Source of the DNA: a virus
Direction: 5' to 3' (one strand)
Virus record (IMG/VR): IMGVR_UViG_3300027631_002380
Span: 1 to 20,292 of that record
Length of the DNA: 20,292 nucleotides
A program made the translations under genes and the position numbers. Below, in pieces: positions 11,908 to 19,258 of this stretch. The notes beneath the pieces are model-generated. The model made no database searches. It was not told the DNA's origin and saw only the letters and a program-made list of their open reading frames with translations. Position 1 is the stretch's first letter. Every line of letters starts with the position of its first letter.

Positions 11908-13364
11908 TGAGATGGATCTTCACACTACTACTGTTAACGTTCAGCGTGCAGTTAAATGCCCAGACTCCTTCAAACTATGGTTTCGAAGATGGAAATTATT
12001 CCGGTTGGACCGTGTCGAATGGCTCTACTGCACTTCGTACGTCATGGAGTGACAGTGGCAACGGTGTACAAGTGACAACTGGCATGCAAAATTATTGCCC
12101 TGGAGATGGTAAGTGTTGGACGATTACTCCGTATGGATCGTACATGCTATCGGTTCAGGCAGGAGGAAGTTCTCCTCAATTTAACGCCGCGATGACGACT
12201 CTTGGTCTTAGCGCTTCAAATATCACTTCTATTCGTAATACGATCTATTCAAACGGATCGATGTATCCTACAAACGCTTCTTCGGTCAGTCGAACAGTAT
12301 TTTTACAAACAGGAATTACATACTCGTTTGGTTGGCAGTATCTGTCGACAGACTATGTTCCGTATAACGATGGCTCTTTGATCACGTTAACTGGTGGACC
12401 AGGAACGCCAACTCTCAATGGTCAAACACAAAACTTTGCGCTATTAGGCTTTACAAATCCTGGAACAGGTAACTACTCTACCAATTCTTATGGTGCAACT
12501 GGATGGCAAGTTGCTGTATTCACGGTTCCAGCAGATGGCAACTATATGCTTGGCTTCTCATCGTTCAACCTCGGTGATACTGCACTTTCTCCTATCTTGT
12601 TCATCGATCAGTTGCAAGGAACTACGGCGTTGAATGGTACTACGTTTGCTCCTGTTGCTCCGAACGAAGGATCTTCTGCACCGACTGCACCACCTCCACC
12701 TCCTGCAGAACCAACATATCCAACTACATCGATTGCCACCAATCAAACTATCAAGCTCGGTCAGACGAATGCCATTACGAGCAACTCGATTTACATTCAG
12801 AACATCGGCGATAACAATACCGTTAACATCGAACAGTTCTCAAAGTTTAATGCTATCAGAGGAGTAAATGGTTCTCAAGCCATGTTGATTAATGGTAGCA
12901 ACAACTCTATCACTATCAATCAAGGTACTGCGATCGCAGTTCTTGGAAACAATCTTGCCGAAGTGTCTGTGACAGGGAGCAATAATACCGTGTCTCTGAC
13001 TCAGCAATATAATGGCAAGTATGCAGAGCTAGTAATGAATGGAACAGGAAATCAACTGACTGCTCAACAAAAAGATACTGGTGGAAAGTCTGCGTTCTTC
13101 AACATCTTAGGTAACTCAAATGTTGTGACAACTCTTCAGCAAGGAACTGGTAATCATTTCCTTGATATCAGCGCTCCGTATGGCGGATTGAATGCAAACA
13201 TCACTCAATCTGGTGATGCACAGAAGCTGTTTAAACTAGTAATAAATAATCCTGGAATTGGAGTCACTGTATCGCAAACTGCTGCGAGCGTTACTGACTC
13301 AGTCTTAATGTCAATCACTTGTGTCACTGGGCCTTGCACCGGATACAGTTATATAAAGAATTAA
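11904..13364 (+). CDS. Secreted lectin-like plus curlin-repeat protein 2
   Basis: A 486-residue protein. Signal peptide: MMRWIFTLLLLTFSVQLNA, cleavage before Q20. Residues ~24-245 form a beta-sandwich-like module starting NYGFEDGNYSGWT, a common opening of jelly-roll carbohydrate-binding or adhesin domains, with GVQVTTG, AVFTVPADGNYMLGFSS and FIDQL segments. A Pro-rich linker (257-272) leads to curlin-type repeats from residue 295 to ~470: SIYIQNIGDNNTVNIEQ, GSNNSITINQG, VTGSNNTVSLTQQ, GTGNQLTAQQ, LGNSNVVTTLQQGTGN and others. It resembles an adhesin tip fused to an amyloid stalk. It overlaps the FecR gene stop. The C-terminus has a CVTGPC pair. Confidence 0.85.
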   Translation: MMRWIFTLLLLTFSVQLNAQTPSNYGFEDGNYSGWTVSNGSTALRTSWSDSGNGVQVTTGMQNYCPGDGKCWTITPYGSYMLSVQAGGSSPQFNAAMTTLGLSASNITSIRNTIYSNGSMYPTNASSVSRTVFLQTGITYSFGWQYLSTDYVPYNDGSLITLTGGPGTPTLNGQTQNFALLGFTNPGTGNYSTNSYGATGWQVAVFTVPADGNYMLGFSSFNLGDTALSPILFIDQLQGTTALNGTTFAPVAPNEGSSAPTAPPPPPAEPTYPTTSIATNQTIKLGQTNAITSNSIYIQNIGDNNTVNIEQFSKFNAIRGVNGSQAMLINGSNNSITINQGTAIAVLGNNLAEVSVTGSNNTVSLTQQYNGKYAELVMNGTGNQLTAQQKDTGGKSAFFNILGNSNVVTTLQQGTGNHFLDISAPYGGLNANITQSGDAQKLFKLVINNPGIGVTVSQTAASVTDSVLMSITCVTGPCTGYSYIKN

Positions 13365-13366
13365 TC

Positions 13367-13954
13367 ATGATTATTTGTGTACACGACAATGGAAATTTAA
13401 ATGTTTTGTCTATGCCTAAATGCGGACACACTGCGATGTGGGAATATTTCGATCTACTGCATATACGACAATCGAGGACGTTTGCGGATTGGTTAAAATC
13501 CAATTCTCCAAAAGTAGTAGTGTTACGACATCCTGCAGAGCGAATGCATTCTGCTATTACATTTTGTAACGAAATGTGGGACACGCGGAGTATAGAATAT
13601 AAAAAAACAGGGAAATGTTTTGACTTTCCGGAAATAGAACAATGGGTCAACCTCAATAGCACTGATCGCAGGCGGTCAATAGATGAGTTTATTTTTAATC
13701 AACACTGTCGGCCGTATATGCATATTATAAAAAATAGAGATTTTAGAATTATAAAATTTGAAGATTTGTCTCAATATGTTCCAAAGATATTGCCGGGAGG
13801 TATTGACACAAATACTACAAATAAAAATATAGATCCTTTTCCAAAGAATAGATACTTTAAACGGGAAGATATGTTAAGAGAGATTGAATTGTACGAGAGT
13901 TTTTTAGTAAATAGAGAAGTTATAACGCCTGAAGAATGGAAAGCGTTGACATGA
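13367..13954 (+). CDS. Sulfotransferase-like P-loop protein
   Basis: A 195-residue protein starting at ATG 13367 (MIICVHDNGNLNVL), three bases after the preceding stop. MPKCGHTAM (16-24) matches the 5'-phosphosulfate-binding loop of PAPS-dependent sulfotransferases, and VVLRHPAERMHSAI (51-64) matches the 3'-phosphate-binding segment. The protein is shorter than usual (about 250-300), so substrate parts may be reduced. The gene looks more AT-rich than its neighbours, with many AAA/ATA/TTT codons, hinting at separate acquisition. A sulfated target such as a surface glycan or the exported fibre is possible, not shown. Confidence 0.75.
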   Translation: MIICVHDNGNLNVLSMPKCGHTAMWEYFDLLHIRQSRTFADWLKSNSPKVVVLRHPAERMHSAITFCNEMWDTRSIEYKKTGKCFDFPEIEQWVNLNSTDRRRSIDEFIFNQHCRPYMHIIKNRDFRIIKFEDLSQYVPKILPGGIDTNTTNKNIDPFPKNRYFKREDMLREIELYESFLVNREVITPEEWKALT

Positions 13955-15996
13955 TGAAAAAGATTCTATTGAGCCCATGGCTTGCTCTCTTTACATTTGC
14001 ACTATTACTTACTTTTAAATTACAAGATCCGTACTTAGTTGAAGCGACTCGTCTTAAATTTTATGACTACATCATGCTTGATAAAGCAAAGCAATCTGAG
14101 CAGATTGTAGTCATAAATTTAGGGGAGAAATCAATTGAAAAATATGGTCAGTGGCCCTTCCCGCGCGAAGTCCACGCTAAAATCCTTGATGAAATCTATA
14201 GCAGAAGGGCTGCTCTTGTTGGCAGCACTATACTTATGCTCGAGCCTGATCGCATGGGCACTGATAGTGCTCTTGCAGATACCTTAAACAAATATCCAGT
14301 CGTTCTCAGTCAGACTGTAAGCGACTCTTGTTCTCGGGTAAGTACGACAATTCGGAAAACAGGCGTTGCCGTAATCGGCGATGGAGAAGCAACTGAATTT
14401 CTTCCTCAATACCCATGCGTTCTAAGTAATGTCTCAATTCTTCAAGAAGCCGCAGTCGGTGTTGGGATAACGTCAACCCTACCCGAGACCGATGGGGTTG
14501 TGAGGCGAGTTCCTCTTCTATCTGAGTCATCAGGCGAATACTATCCTGCATTTGCTCTAGAGATGCTGCGTGTAGCTGCAGGAGACTCTTCGTATCAAGC
14601 CAAGATAAATCAGACTGGGGTTGAAGCATTACGAATTCCTTCTTTTGAAACAATTAAAACAGACGAATATGGAAGAGTGTTCATCAATCCGAACTATCGA
14701 TTTGAGTCATACGAAATTGGTGCGGGGCCTTTGCCTGATCTGGCAGGTAAAATCGTGATTCTCGGAGTGACTGCAGCTGGATTAAGTAATCCCGTAGCGA
14801 CTCCGTCAGGTGCGCAGTATCCCCATCAGCTCCAGGCGAGTATTCTTGAGACTCTGATAATTGGTGATTCTGTTTCAATTCCGAATTGGACTCAGCTTGT
14901 AGATTTGGCTGCTCTACTTGTTTTGGCTCTGTCATTAATCATGATCTCTCGATTAAAATATTCTATTGTCTGGATAGCTTTGATTCTAGGTGGATACCTT
15001 TACTTACCTATATATTTATTCGCGAGTAAAGGAATCTTGTTAGACGTGACGTTTAACGTGATGGCCATCGCGATTATCTATATGCATATTTATACCGTAA
15101 AGTTTATTAGCGAGTTCATGCAGAAGCAACAAATTAAGAAACAGTTCGGAACATATCTGAGTCCAGATTTGGTTGCGAGATTGCAAAGACAACCAGAACT
15201 TTTGAAACTCGGTGGAGAATCAAGAGAGCTTTCGATTATGTTCACTGACGTTCGAGGATTTACTACAATCTCTGAGCACTACGGAGAAGATGTCCAAGGT
15301 TTGACTTCAATTATGAATCGTTATATGACTGTCATGACAAAAGCGATTTTGGAAAATAACGGGACATTAGATAAGTATATTGGTGATGCACAGATGGCAT
15401 TCTGGAATGCTCCACTCGATAATAATAAACATGCTTTGGATGCCGTTCGAACTGCTTTTCAGATGCTCAAAGACTTGGAGATATTTAATGAAGAAGTTAA
15501 AAGCGAAGGCATACCCGCTTTTGGGATGGGTCTTGGTATTAACACTGCCACTGTGGTTGTTGGCAATATGGGCAGTACTCAGCGTTTTGACTATACTTGC
15601 TTGGGGGATGGCGTTAATTTGGCTGCTCGTTTGGAAGGTCAATCCAAGCCTTATGGGGTCAAACTTGTCGTCGGGCCACAAACTGCCGAATTGGTTAGGG
15701 ATGTATACCAAGTAGTTGAGCTTGATCTCATTGCTGTGAAAGGCAAGACAGAGCCTGCTCGCATCTATACCATTTTTGATGTTGCTGATGGCGCAGGAGA
15801 ACTCCTACATAAGAAGTTTCTCGATCTCTATCGTCAAGGAAAATGGGACGCAGCTCTTAATCTGATAAAAGATCTCAAGCGTTGTTGGAACGAAGAGCTC
15901 AATGCCTACTACAAAATGATGGAAGAACGCATTCAGGATCTGAAGTTTGAAGAACCGTGGGAATGGGACGGAATTTATAGAGCTACAAGTAAGTGA
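13951..15996 (+). CDS. CHASE2-domain transmembrane adenylate cyclase
   Basis: A 681-residue membrane receptor enzyme making cAMP. TM1 is about residues 6-22; a periplasmic CHASE2 sensor domain follows (about 30-305, with YDYIMLDKAKQSEQIVVINLGEKS then QWPFPREVHAKIL); three more TM segments lie about 316-385; the class III cyclase domain spans about 425-610. Catalytic residues are present: metal-binding D433 (FTDVRGF) and D479 (DKYIGDA), adenine-specifying K475 and D553 (CLGDGVN), transition-state N556 and R560. So it is predicted active and adenylyl-specific. A C-terminal helical tail (~615-681) may be regulatory. The ATG overlaps the preceding stop (ATGA). I know of no well-characterised phage-encoded CHASE2 cyclase. 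Confidence 0.95.
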   Translation: MMKKILLSPWLALFTFALLLTFKLQDPYLVEATRLKFYDYIMLDKAKQSEQIVVINLGEKSIEKYGQWPFPREVHAKILDEIYSRRAALVGSTILMLEPDRMGTDSALADTLNKYPVVLSQTVSDSCSRVSTTIRKTGVAVIGDGEATEFLPQYPCVLSNVSILQEAAVGVGITSTLPETDGVVRRVPLLSESSGEYYPAFALEMLRVAAGDSSYQAKINQTGVEALRIPSFETIKTDEYGRVFINPNYRFESYEIGAGPLPDLAGKIVILGVTAAGLSNPVATPSGAQYPHQLQASILETLIIGDSVSIPNWTQLVDLAALLVLALSLIMISRLKYSIVWIALILGGYLYLPIYLFASKGILLDVTFNVMAIAIIYMHIYTVKFISEFMQKQQIKKQFGTYLSPDLVARLQRQPELLKLGGESRELSIMFTDVRGFTTISEHYGEDVQGLTSIMNRYMTVMTKAILENNGTLDKYIGDAQMAFWNAPLDNNKHALDAVRTAFQMLKDLEIFNEEVKSEGIPAFGMGLGINTATVVVGNMGSTQRFDYTCLGDGVNLAARLEGQSKPYGVKLVVGPQTAELVRDVYQVVELDLIAVKGKTEPARIYTIFDVADGAGELLHKKFLDLYRQGKWDAALNLIKDLKRCWNEELNAYYKMMEERIQDLKFEEPWEWDGIYRATSK

Positions 15997-16002
15997 GGTA
16001 AT

Positions 16003-16617
16003 ATGATTAATGATACGATGATGGCTTCTTATCAAGCCGAATTTAAAAAAAACGGTTTTGTTAAAATTAAAAACGTTCTTTCTCCCGAGATCATAGAACT
16101 CTATAAATCTTTTATCGATATTTCTCATCTTATCGATATGAGAAAGATAGAAACCGGAACATATTTGGCTGGAAACATTCAGTCTGTCGCTGAAAATGTT
16201 CTCGATAGTAGCATACTCTTATACTGTAAACATATCATAGAAAAGATATGGGAAATCGATGATTTAGTTCCATCATATGCTTACTCTCGGGAATATTTCC
16301 CTGGAGCTGAGCTAAAAAATCATCGAGATCGAGAAGCGTGTCAATATTCTGTCACTCTTACAATGTGTAAGAGAGGAGAAGGAAACACTCCTTTATGGTT
16401 TAGTGATTCAGATGATAAGAGCAATCCGATACCAGTTGACCTCGACGAAGGCGACGCTATTATTTTTAACGGCGGATCAAACTATGGAGGCAAGTGGCAC
16501 TGGAGAGATCCTCTCGAGATCGATTCATTAGTTCAATTGTTTCTTCATTATGTCCATCCAGACACACCGCACCTCGCAGACAATAACTATCCTCGGCCTT
16601 TTTATCGTTCACGCTGA
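16003..16617 (+). CDS. 2-oxoglutarate/Fe(II)-dependent oxygenase-like protein
   Basis: A 204-residue protein of the cupin-fold dioxygenase type common in phages. The iron-binding HxD is H107-R-D109 (KNHRDREACQYSVTL), and the distal His is probably H166 in KWHWRDP; the DEGDAIIFNGG strand (148-158) precedes it, as in prolyl-hydroxylase-like proteins. GAGGT six bases upstream of the ATG is a good ribosome binding site. Such enzymes hydroxylate proteins, nucleic acids or small molecules; the target is unknown. It follows the cyclase by six bases and is the last gene before the promoter at 16626, so it may belong to the cluster's transcript. Confidence 0.82.
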   Translation: MINDTMMASYQAEFKKNGFVKIKNVLSPEIIELYKSFIDISHLIDMRKIETGTYLAGNIQSVAENVLDSSILLYCKHIIEKIWEIDDLVPSYAYSREYFPGAELKNHRDREACQYSVTLTMCKRGEGNTPLWFSDSDDKSNPIPVDLDEGDAIIFNGGSNYGGKWHWRDPLEIDSLVQLFLHYVHPDTPHLADNNYPRPFYRSR

Positions 16618-16625
16618 TTTTTAGC

Positions 16626-16655
16626 ATGTACATTTTATCAAAAGCTTGGTAAGGT
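16626..16655 (+). promoter_or_regulatory. Early-type promoter copy 6 (TGTACA-N17-TAAGGT)
   Basis: ATGTACA at 16626-16632, TAAGGT at 16650-16655 and TATAAT at 16661-16666. The GGTAAGGTGGACCTATAATGA stretch is nearly identical to copies 3 and 5. It starts the operon from 16683 to 19258, separating it from the curli-like cluster. Confidence 0.82.
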
Positions 16656-16682
16656 GGACCTATAATGATGAGGAACGAAAAC

Positions 16683-17153
16683 ATGAATATCACGATCACC
16701 GGCATGATTGGTAAGCGTAAAGAAAAAGCCCTCCTGAAGGAAGCCGCAGAGTTTTTTGCCGATCAGTTGATGGATCCTCGCATGGTTCGCAACCTCACCC
16801 TCGACATCGAAGTTTACAACAATCTTGATGTTGAAGGCGAATGTGTCGACGAAGATGGTTTTCGCAATCCTCGGTGGTTCACCATCGGCCTGAAAGGTGA
16901 CCAAGACATTGGTACAATGATCAAAACTCTTGGCCATGAAATGGTGCATGTCAAGCAGCATGCCAAGAACGAACTTCAAACTGGCCATGCAATTGCCGCA
17001 CGTGGCGGCCTCAAAATCTACAGCAAGTGGATGGGCGAAGTTTGGAAAGCAAAACGTAAAGAAGATGACTACTTTGACTCTCCATGGGAGATCGAAGCAT
17101 ATGGCCGCGAAGTTGGCCTTTATGCAAAATGGGTTCAATATAAAGGAAATTGA
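16683..17153 (+). CDS. Zincin-like metalloprotein with HExxH motif
   Basis: A 156-residue protein. ATG 16683 is preferred to the in-frame ATG at 16665 because AGGA lies eight bases upstream. HEMVH at residues 85-89 is a classical zincin metal site, and a downstream SPWEIEAYGREVG helix supplies a candidate third ligand Glu. The size and layout resemble small SprT-like or phage-borne zinc peptidases. No signal peptide, so it acts in the cytoplasm. Substrates unknown; phage early proteases may act on host regulators. First gene of the promoter-6 operon. Confidence 0.8.
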   Translation: MNITITGMIGKRKEKALLKEAAEFFADQLMDPRMVRNLTLDIEVYNNLDVEGECVDEDGFRNPRWFTIGLKGDQDIGTMIKTLGHEMVHVKQHAKNELQTGHAIAARGGLKIYSKWMGEVWKAKRKEDDYFDSPWEIEAYGREVGLYAKWVQYKGN

Positions 17154-17154
17154 T

Positions 17155-17391
17155 ATGAAGATTGTTAAAGATATTTTTGATCGTGTATTTAGTTTTGCCG
17201 GTATGGTAGGTTTACTGGTTTTATTGACTGGCTGGTTTCTTGGATCGGCTATCATTAATGAAAACGAAGAACGCGCGCTGAATAAAGCTACTATTAAGGC
17301 TTGTTACGATGGAGGCCTAATTAAGGTCGACACTGATGCAGGTTCTTATTGCGTTGCTCCTGCTAATCTTGTAAGGGTTGAAGTAAAATGA
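17155..17391 (+). CDS. Small membrane-anchored protein (78 aa)
   Basis: Begins MKIVKDIFDRVFSFAG, one transmembrane helix (GMVGLLVLLTGWFLGSAI, about 16-33), then a soluble domain with two cysteines (KACYDGG and GSYCVAP) that may form a disulfide, implying a periplasmic C-terminus. AAAGGAA precedes the ATG, and the stop overlaps the next gene in ATGA. No family recognised. Confidence 0.75.
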   Translation: MKIVKDIFDRVFSFAGMVGLLVLLTGWFLGSAIINENEERALNKATIKACYDGGLIKVDTDAGSYCVAPANLVRVEVK

Positions 17392-17600
17392 GTTTTTGGT
17401 TGATTGTTTATTTGTTCACCTCTGAAGGCGAATTTATTGCAAAAGATGTCTACGAGACGGGTAATCAGGAACAGTGTGCTCAGTTTGCAGGTGAAGTGAC
17501 TCGCACCATTATTAATAGTCAACTCCAAGCACAGTTTCATTGTGTAAGTGATGACCACTACATGGGTCGCAAACAGGACGAAGGTGTCGATTATGACTAA
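17388..17600 (+). CDS. Small hypothetical protein (70 aa)
   Basis: Begins MSFWLIVYLFTSEGEFIAKDVY and includes two cysteines (EQCAQF, FHCVSDD). The hydrophobic start is too short for a sure membrane helix; a beta-strand is as likely. Its ATG overlaps the preceding stop (ATGA), and its end overlaps the next start. A similar small protein with a strand-type N-terminus is typical of phage accessory operons. No family recognised. Confidence 0.7.
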   Translation: MSFWLIVYLFTSEGEFIAKDVYETGNQEQCAQFAGEVTRTIINSQLQAQFHCVSDDHYMGRKQDEGVDYD

Positions 17601-17706
17601 TCATCCTCGTCAGCGCGCAATGTGGGATGGACTCACTGGATCAGGTTGTCTTGGTATTATTCTTTTGCTTGCTATGATAACTGTAATTGGAGTTTTGTTT
17701 GAATGA
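17593..17706 (+). CDS. Tiny membrane protein (37 aa)
   Basis: Reads MTNHPRQRAMWDGLTGSGC followed by LGIILLLAMITVIGVLFE. One C-terminal transmembrane helix and a basic, probably cytoplasmic N-terminus. It overlaps both neighbours by a few bases (with the previous gene at 17593-17600 and the next by ATGA), the main support for so short a gene. No family recognised. Confidence 0.6.
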   Translation: MTNHPRQRAMWDGLTGSGCLGIILLLAMITVIGVLFE

Positions 17707-17867
17707 CTGAACTTGAAACACTGTTAAAGAATCATGACTGGTCTCTTGCAGGATATGTGACTCGACCTGCTGTGGATCAAGCGATGCGACTATCGCCCGG
17801 TCCAGAGTCTCTTACATTGTGGGAAAAGTATTGCCCATGGAGTGATACCAACGGTGGCCATGACTGA
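17703..17867 (+). CDS. Small hypothetical protein (54 aa)
   Basis: Begins MTELETLLKNHDWSLAGYV and ends CPWSDTNGGHD. ATGA overlap with the preceding gene and an eight-base overlap with the next. It is soluble and has a Trp-rich C-terminal part (LTLWEKYCPWSD). The wording resembles small uncharacterised phage proteins, but I cannot name a family. Confidence 0.62.
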   Translation: MTELETLLKNHDWSLAGYVTRPAVDQAMRLSPGPESLTLWEKYCPWSDTNGGHD

Positions 17868-18276
17868 GCGCGTAGGCATCGTAGCAAGTTGTTTTGATTT
17901 GTTTCATGCAGGTCACATTCTGATGTTGACTGAGGCAAAAGAAAACTGTGACCGCTTGGTCGTAGCTTTACAATCAGATCCTACAATCGATCGACCTGAG
18001 AAAAACAAACCAGTTCAGGCTTTGTCCGAGCGATTTATTCAGGTTAATGCCTGCAAATATGTGGATCAGATCATTCCATATGATACAGAAGCTGATCTGC
18101 TAAACCTACTGTCAGGTTATGATTGGGATATTCGATTCCTTGGATCTGATTATTCTGGTCGGACAGATTTCACAGGATCTGATTTGTATATTCCAATTCA
18201 CTACTGCTCGCGTAGGCACAACTATAGCTCATCGGGTTTGCGTGAACGTATTGTTAAATCGGAGAAAAAGAAGTGA
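17860..18276 (+). CDS. Glycerol-3-phosphate cytidylyltransferase-like (TagD-like) nucleotidyltransferase
   Basis: A 138-residue protein of the HxGH nucleotidyltransferase superfamily. HAGH is at residues 16-19 after GIVASCFDLF, and RRHNYSSSGLRERI near the C-terminus replaces the RTSGISTT signature of TagD. The nearest type is glycerol-3-phosphate cytidylyltransferase, which makes CDP-glycerol from CTP and glycerol-3-phosphate; related enzymes use other phosphates, so the substrate is uncertain. ATG 17860 is chosen over 17842 because it gives the typical short lead-in. The gene overlaps the dCMP deaminase gene by GTGA. Confidence 0.88.
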   Translation: MTERVGIVASCFDLFHAGHILMLTEAKENCDRLVVALQSDPTIDRPEKNKPVQALSERFIQVNACKYVDQIIPYDTEADLLNLLSGYDWDIRFLGSDYSGRTDFTGSDLYIPIHYCSRRHNYSSSGLRERIVKSEKKK

Positions 18277-18716
18277 GTAAATGGGCAGCACGATTCCTCG
18301 ATCTTGCTGATCATGTCGCGACATGGTCAAAGGATCCTCGGACACAAGTAGGCTGCGTTATTGTAGATAAGCACAATCGTATCGTCTCTCTTGGTTTCAA
18401 TGGCTTTCCTCGTGGTGTGAAAGATCTTGCAGAGAGATACAATGATAGGCCTACGAAGCACCTGTTCGTAGCTCATGCCGAAAGAAATGCGCTTGATAAT
18501 GCTCCGCTGTCTGTTGAAGGTTGTACGCTTTATAGTCCTCTTTTACCTTGCAGCGAATGTGCGAAAAGTATCATTCAAAAAGGAATTACGAAAGTAGTAT
18601 CGTATGAACCAGATGAAGACGTTGAACATTTTCATTGGCACATCACAAAAATGATGTTTCAAGAAGCAGGTGTTCAACTTTATCTGATAAATAAAACCGT
18701 CACGCCTACTGGGTGA
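18273..18716 (+). CDS. dCMP deaminase (zinc-dependent)
   Basis: A 147-residue deoxycytidylate deaminase, converting dCMP to dUMP and so feeding dTMP synthesis. Zinc-site motifs are HAE at residues 68-70 and PCSEC at 92-96, with SKDPRTQVGCVIVD and GFNGFPRGV before them, as in the family. It is shorter than T4 Cd (193 residues) and closer to bacterial ComEB-type forms. GTG start (18273-18275) overlaps the stop of the preceding gene, with GGAG upstream. Phage enzymes of this type balance dNTP pools. Confidence 0.93.
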   Translation: MSKWAARFLDLADHVATWSKDPRTQVGCVIVDKHNRIVSLGFNGFPRGVKDLAERYNDRPTKHLFVAHAERNALDNAPLSVEGCTLYSPLLPCSECAKSIIQKGITKVVSYEPDEDVEHFHWHITKMMFQEAGVQLYLINKTVTPTG

Positions 18717-18748
18717 CATAACTAAACTCGCTTAATAGGAGAATGAGT

Positions 18749-19258
18749 ATGTTTAATAATATCAAGGATTTCGATCGCTTTTTTGTAGGCTTCGATCCAA
18801 TCGTAAAGAGAATGTCAGAAGCTGCAGAGCAGACTGTAAAGGCAGCTCAAAACTATCCCCCATACAATATCAAGAAGATTGATGAGAACAAGTATCTTAT
18901 CGAGATGGCTGTTGCTGGTTTCGGTAAGCAAGATCTTGAGATAGAACTTGCTGAAGATAAGCTAATCATCAAAGGCAATGTTCAGTCTGGCGAACCTGCA
19001 GAGCAGGATTCGAAAGGCGAGTGGACTTGGCCAGCATTCCTGTATCAAGGACTTGCGAATCGCCCGTTTACTCGCACGTTCAATCTCGCAGATAATGTAG
19101 AGATTCGTAACGCATCTCTTCTGAATGGTATTTTAAAGATTGCTCTCGAAGCTATTATTCCTGAGCATAAGAAGCCAAAGAAGATCCACATTCAGGATCC
19201 TGACGAAGAGTATCCGTCACAAGCTGCTGAATTCTTGGCAGAAGGTAAAACGAAGTAA
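18749..19258 (+). CDS. HSP20-family small heat-shock protein
   Basis: A 169-residue alpha-crystallin-type chaperone similar to IbpA. The alpha-crystallin domain runs from about residue 33 to 150: YPPYNIKKIDENKYLIEMAV, GKQDLEIELAEDKLIIKG, then LANRPFTRTFNLADNVEI and ASLLNGILKIAL (the conserved GxLxI-type strand). ATG 18749 is preferred to ATG 18743 because TAGGAG then has seven bases of spacing. HSP20 genes are frequent in marine T4-like phages; they hold aggregation-prone proteins during infection. Last gene of its strand, followed by a hairpin shared with the opposite-strand lysin gene. Confidence 0.93.
   Translation: MFNNIKDFDRFFVGFDPIVKRMSEAAEQTVKAAQNYPPYNIKKIDENKYLIEMAVAGFGKQDLEIELAEDKLIIKGNVQSGEPAEQDSKGEWTWPAFLYQGLANRPFTRTFNLADNVEIRNASLLNGILKIALEAIIPEHKKPKKIHIQDPDEEYPSQAAEFLAEGKTK

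Noticed and set aside
12065-12071. GTGTACA within the lectin-like gene
   Set aside because: No TAnnnT at the required spacing and inside coding sequence, so not a further early promoter.
13240-13247. AATAAATA late-promoter-like site
   Set aside because: Falls inside the coding region of curlin-like protein 2, about 120 bases before the next gene; too far and off consensus.
14306-14935. Long minus-strand frames inside the CHASE2 cyclase gene
   Set aside because: Low-complexity Leu/Arg/Gln-rich translations with no start signals, on the opposite strand of a clearly real gene.
15087-15094. TATTTATA (late promoter match on the minus strand)
   Set aside because: Lies inside the cyclase gene with no minus-strand gene to serve; expected by chance in a sequence of this AT content.
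16638-17255. 205-codon minus-strand frame opposite the HExxH gene
   Set aside because: It is the complement of a gene with a motif, promoter and ribosome binding site; its own translation has no recognisable domain.
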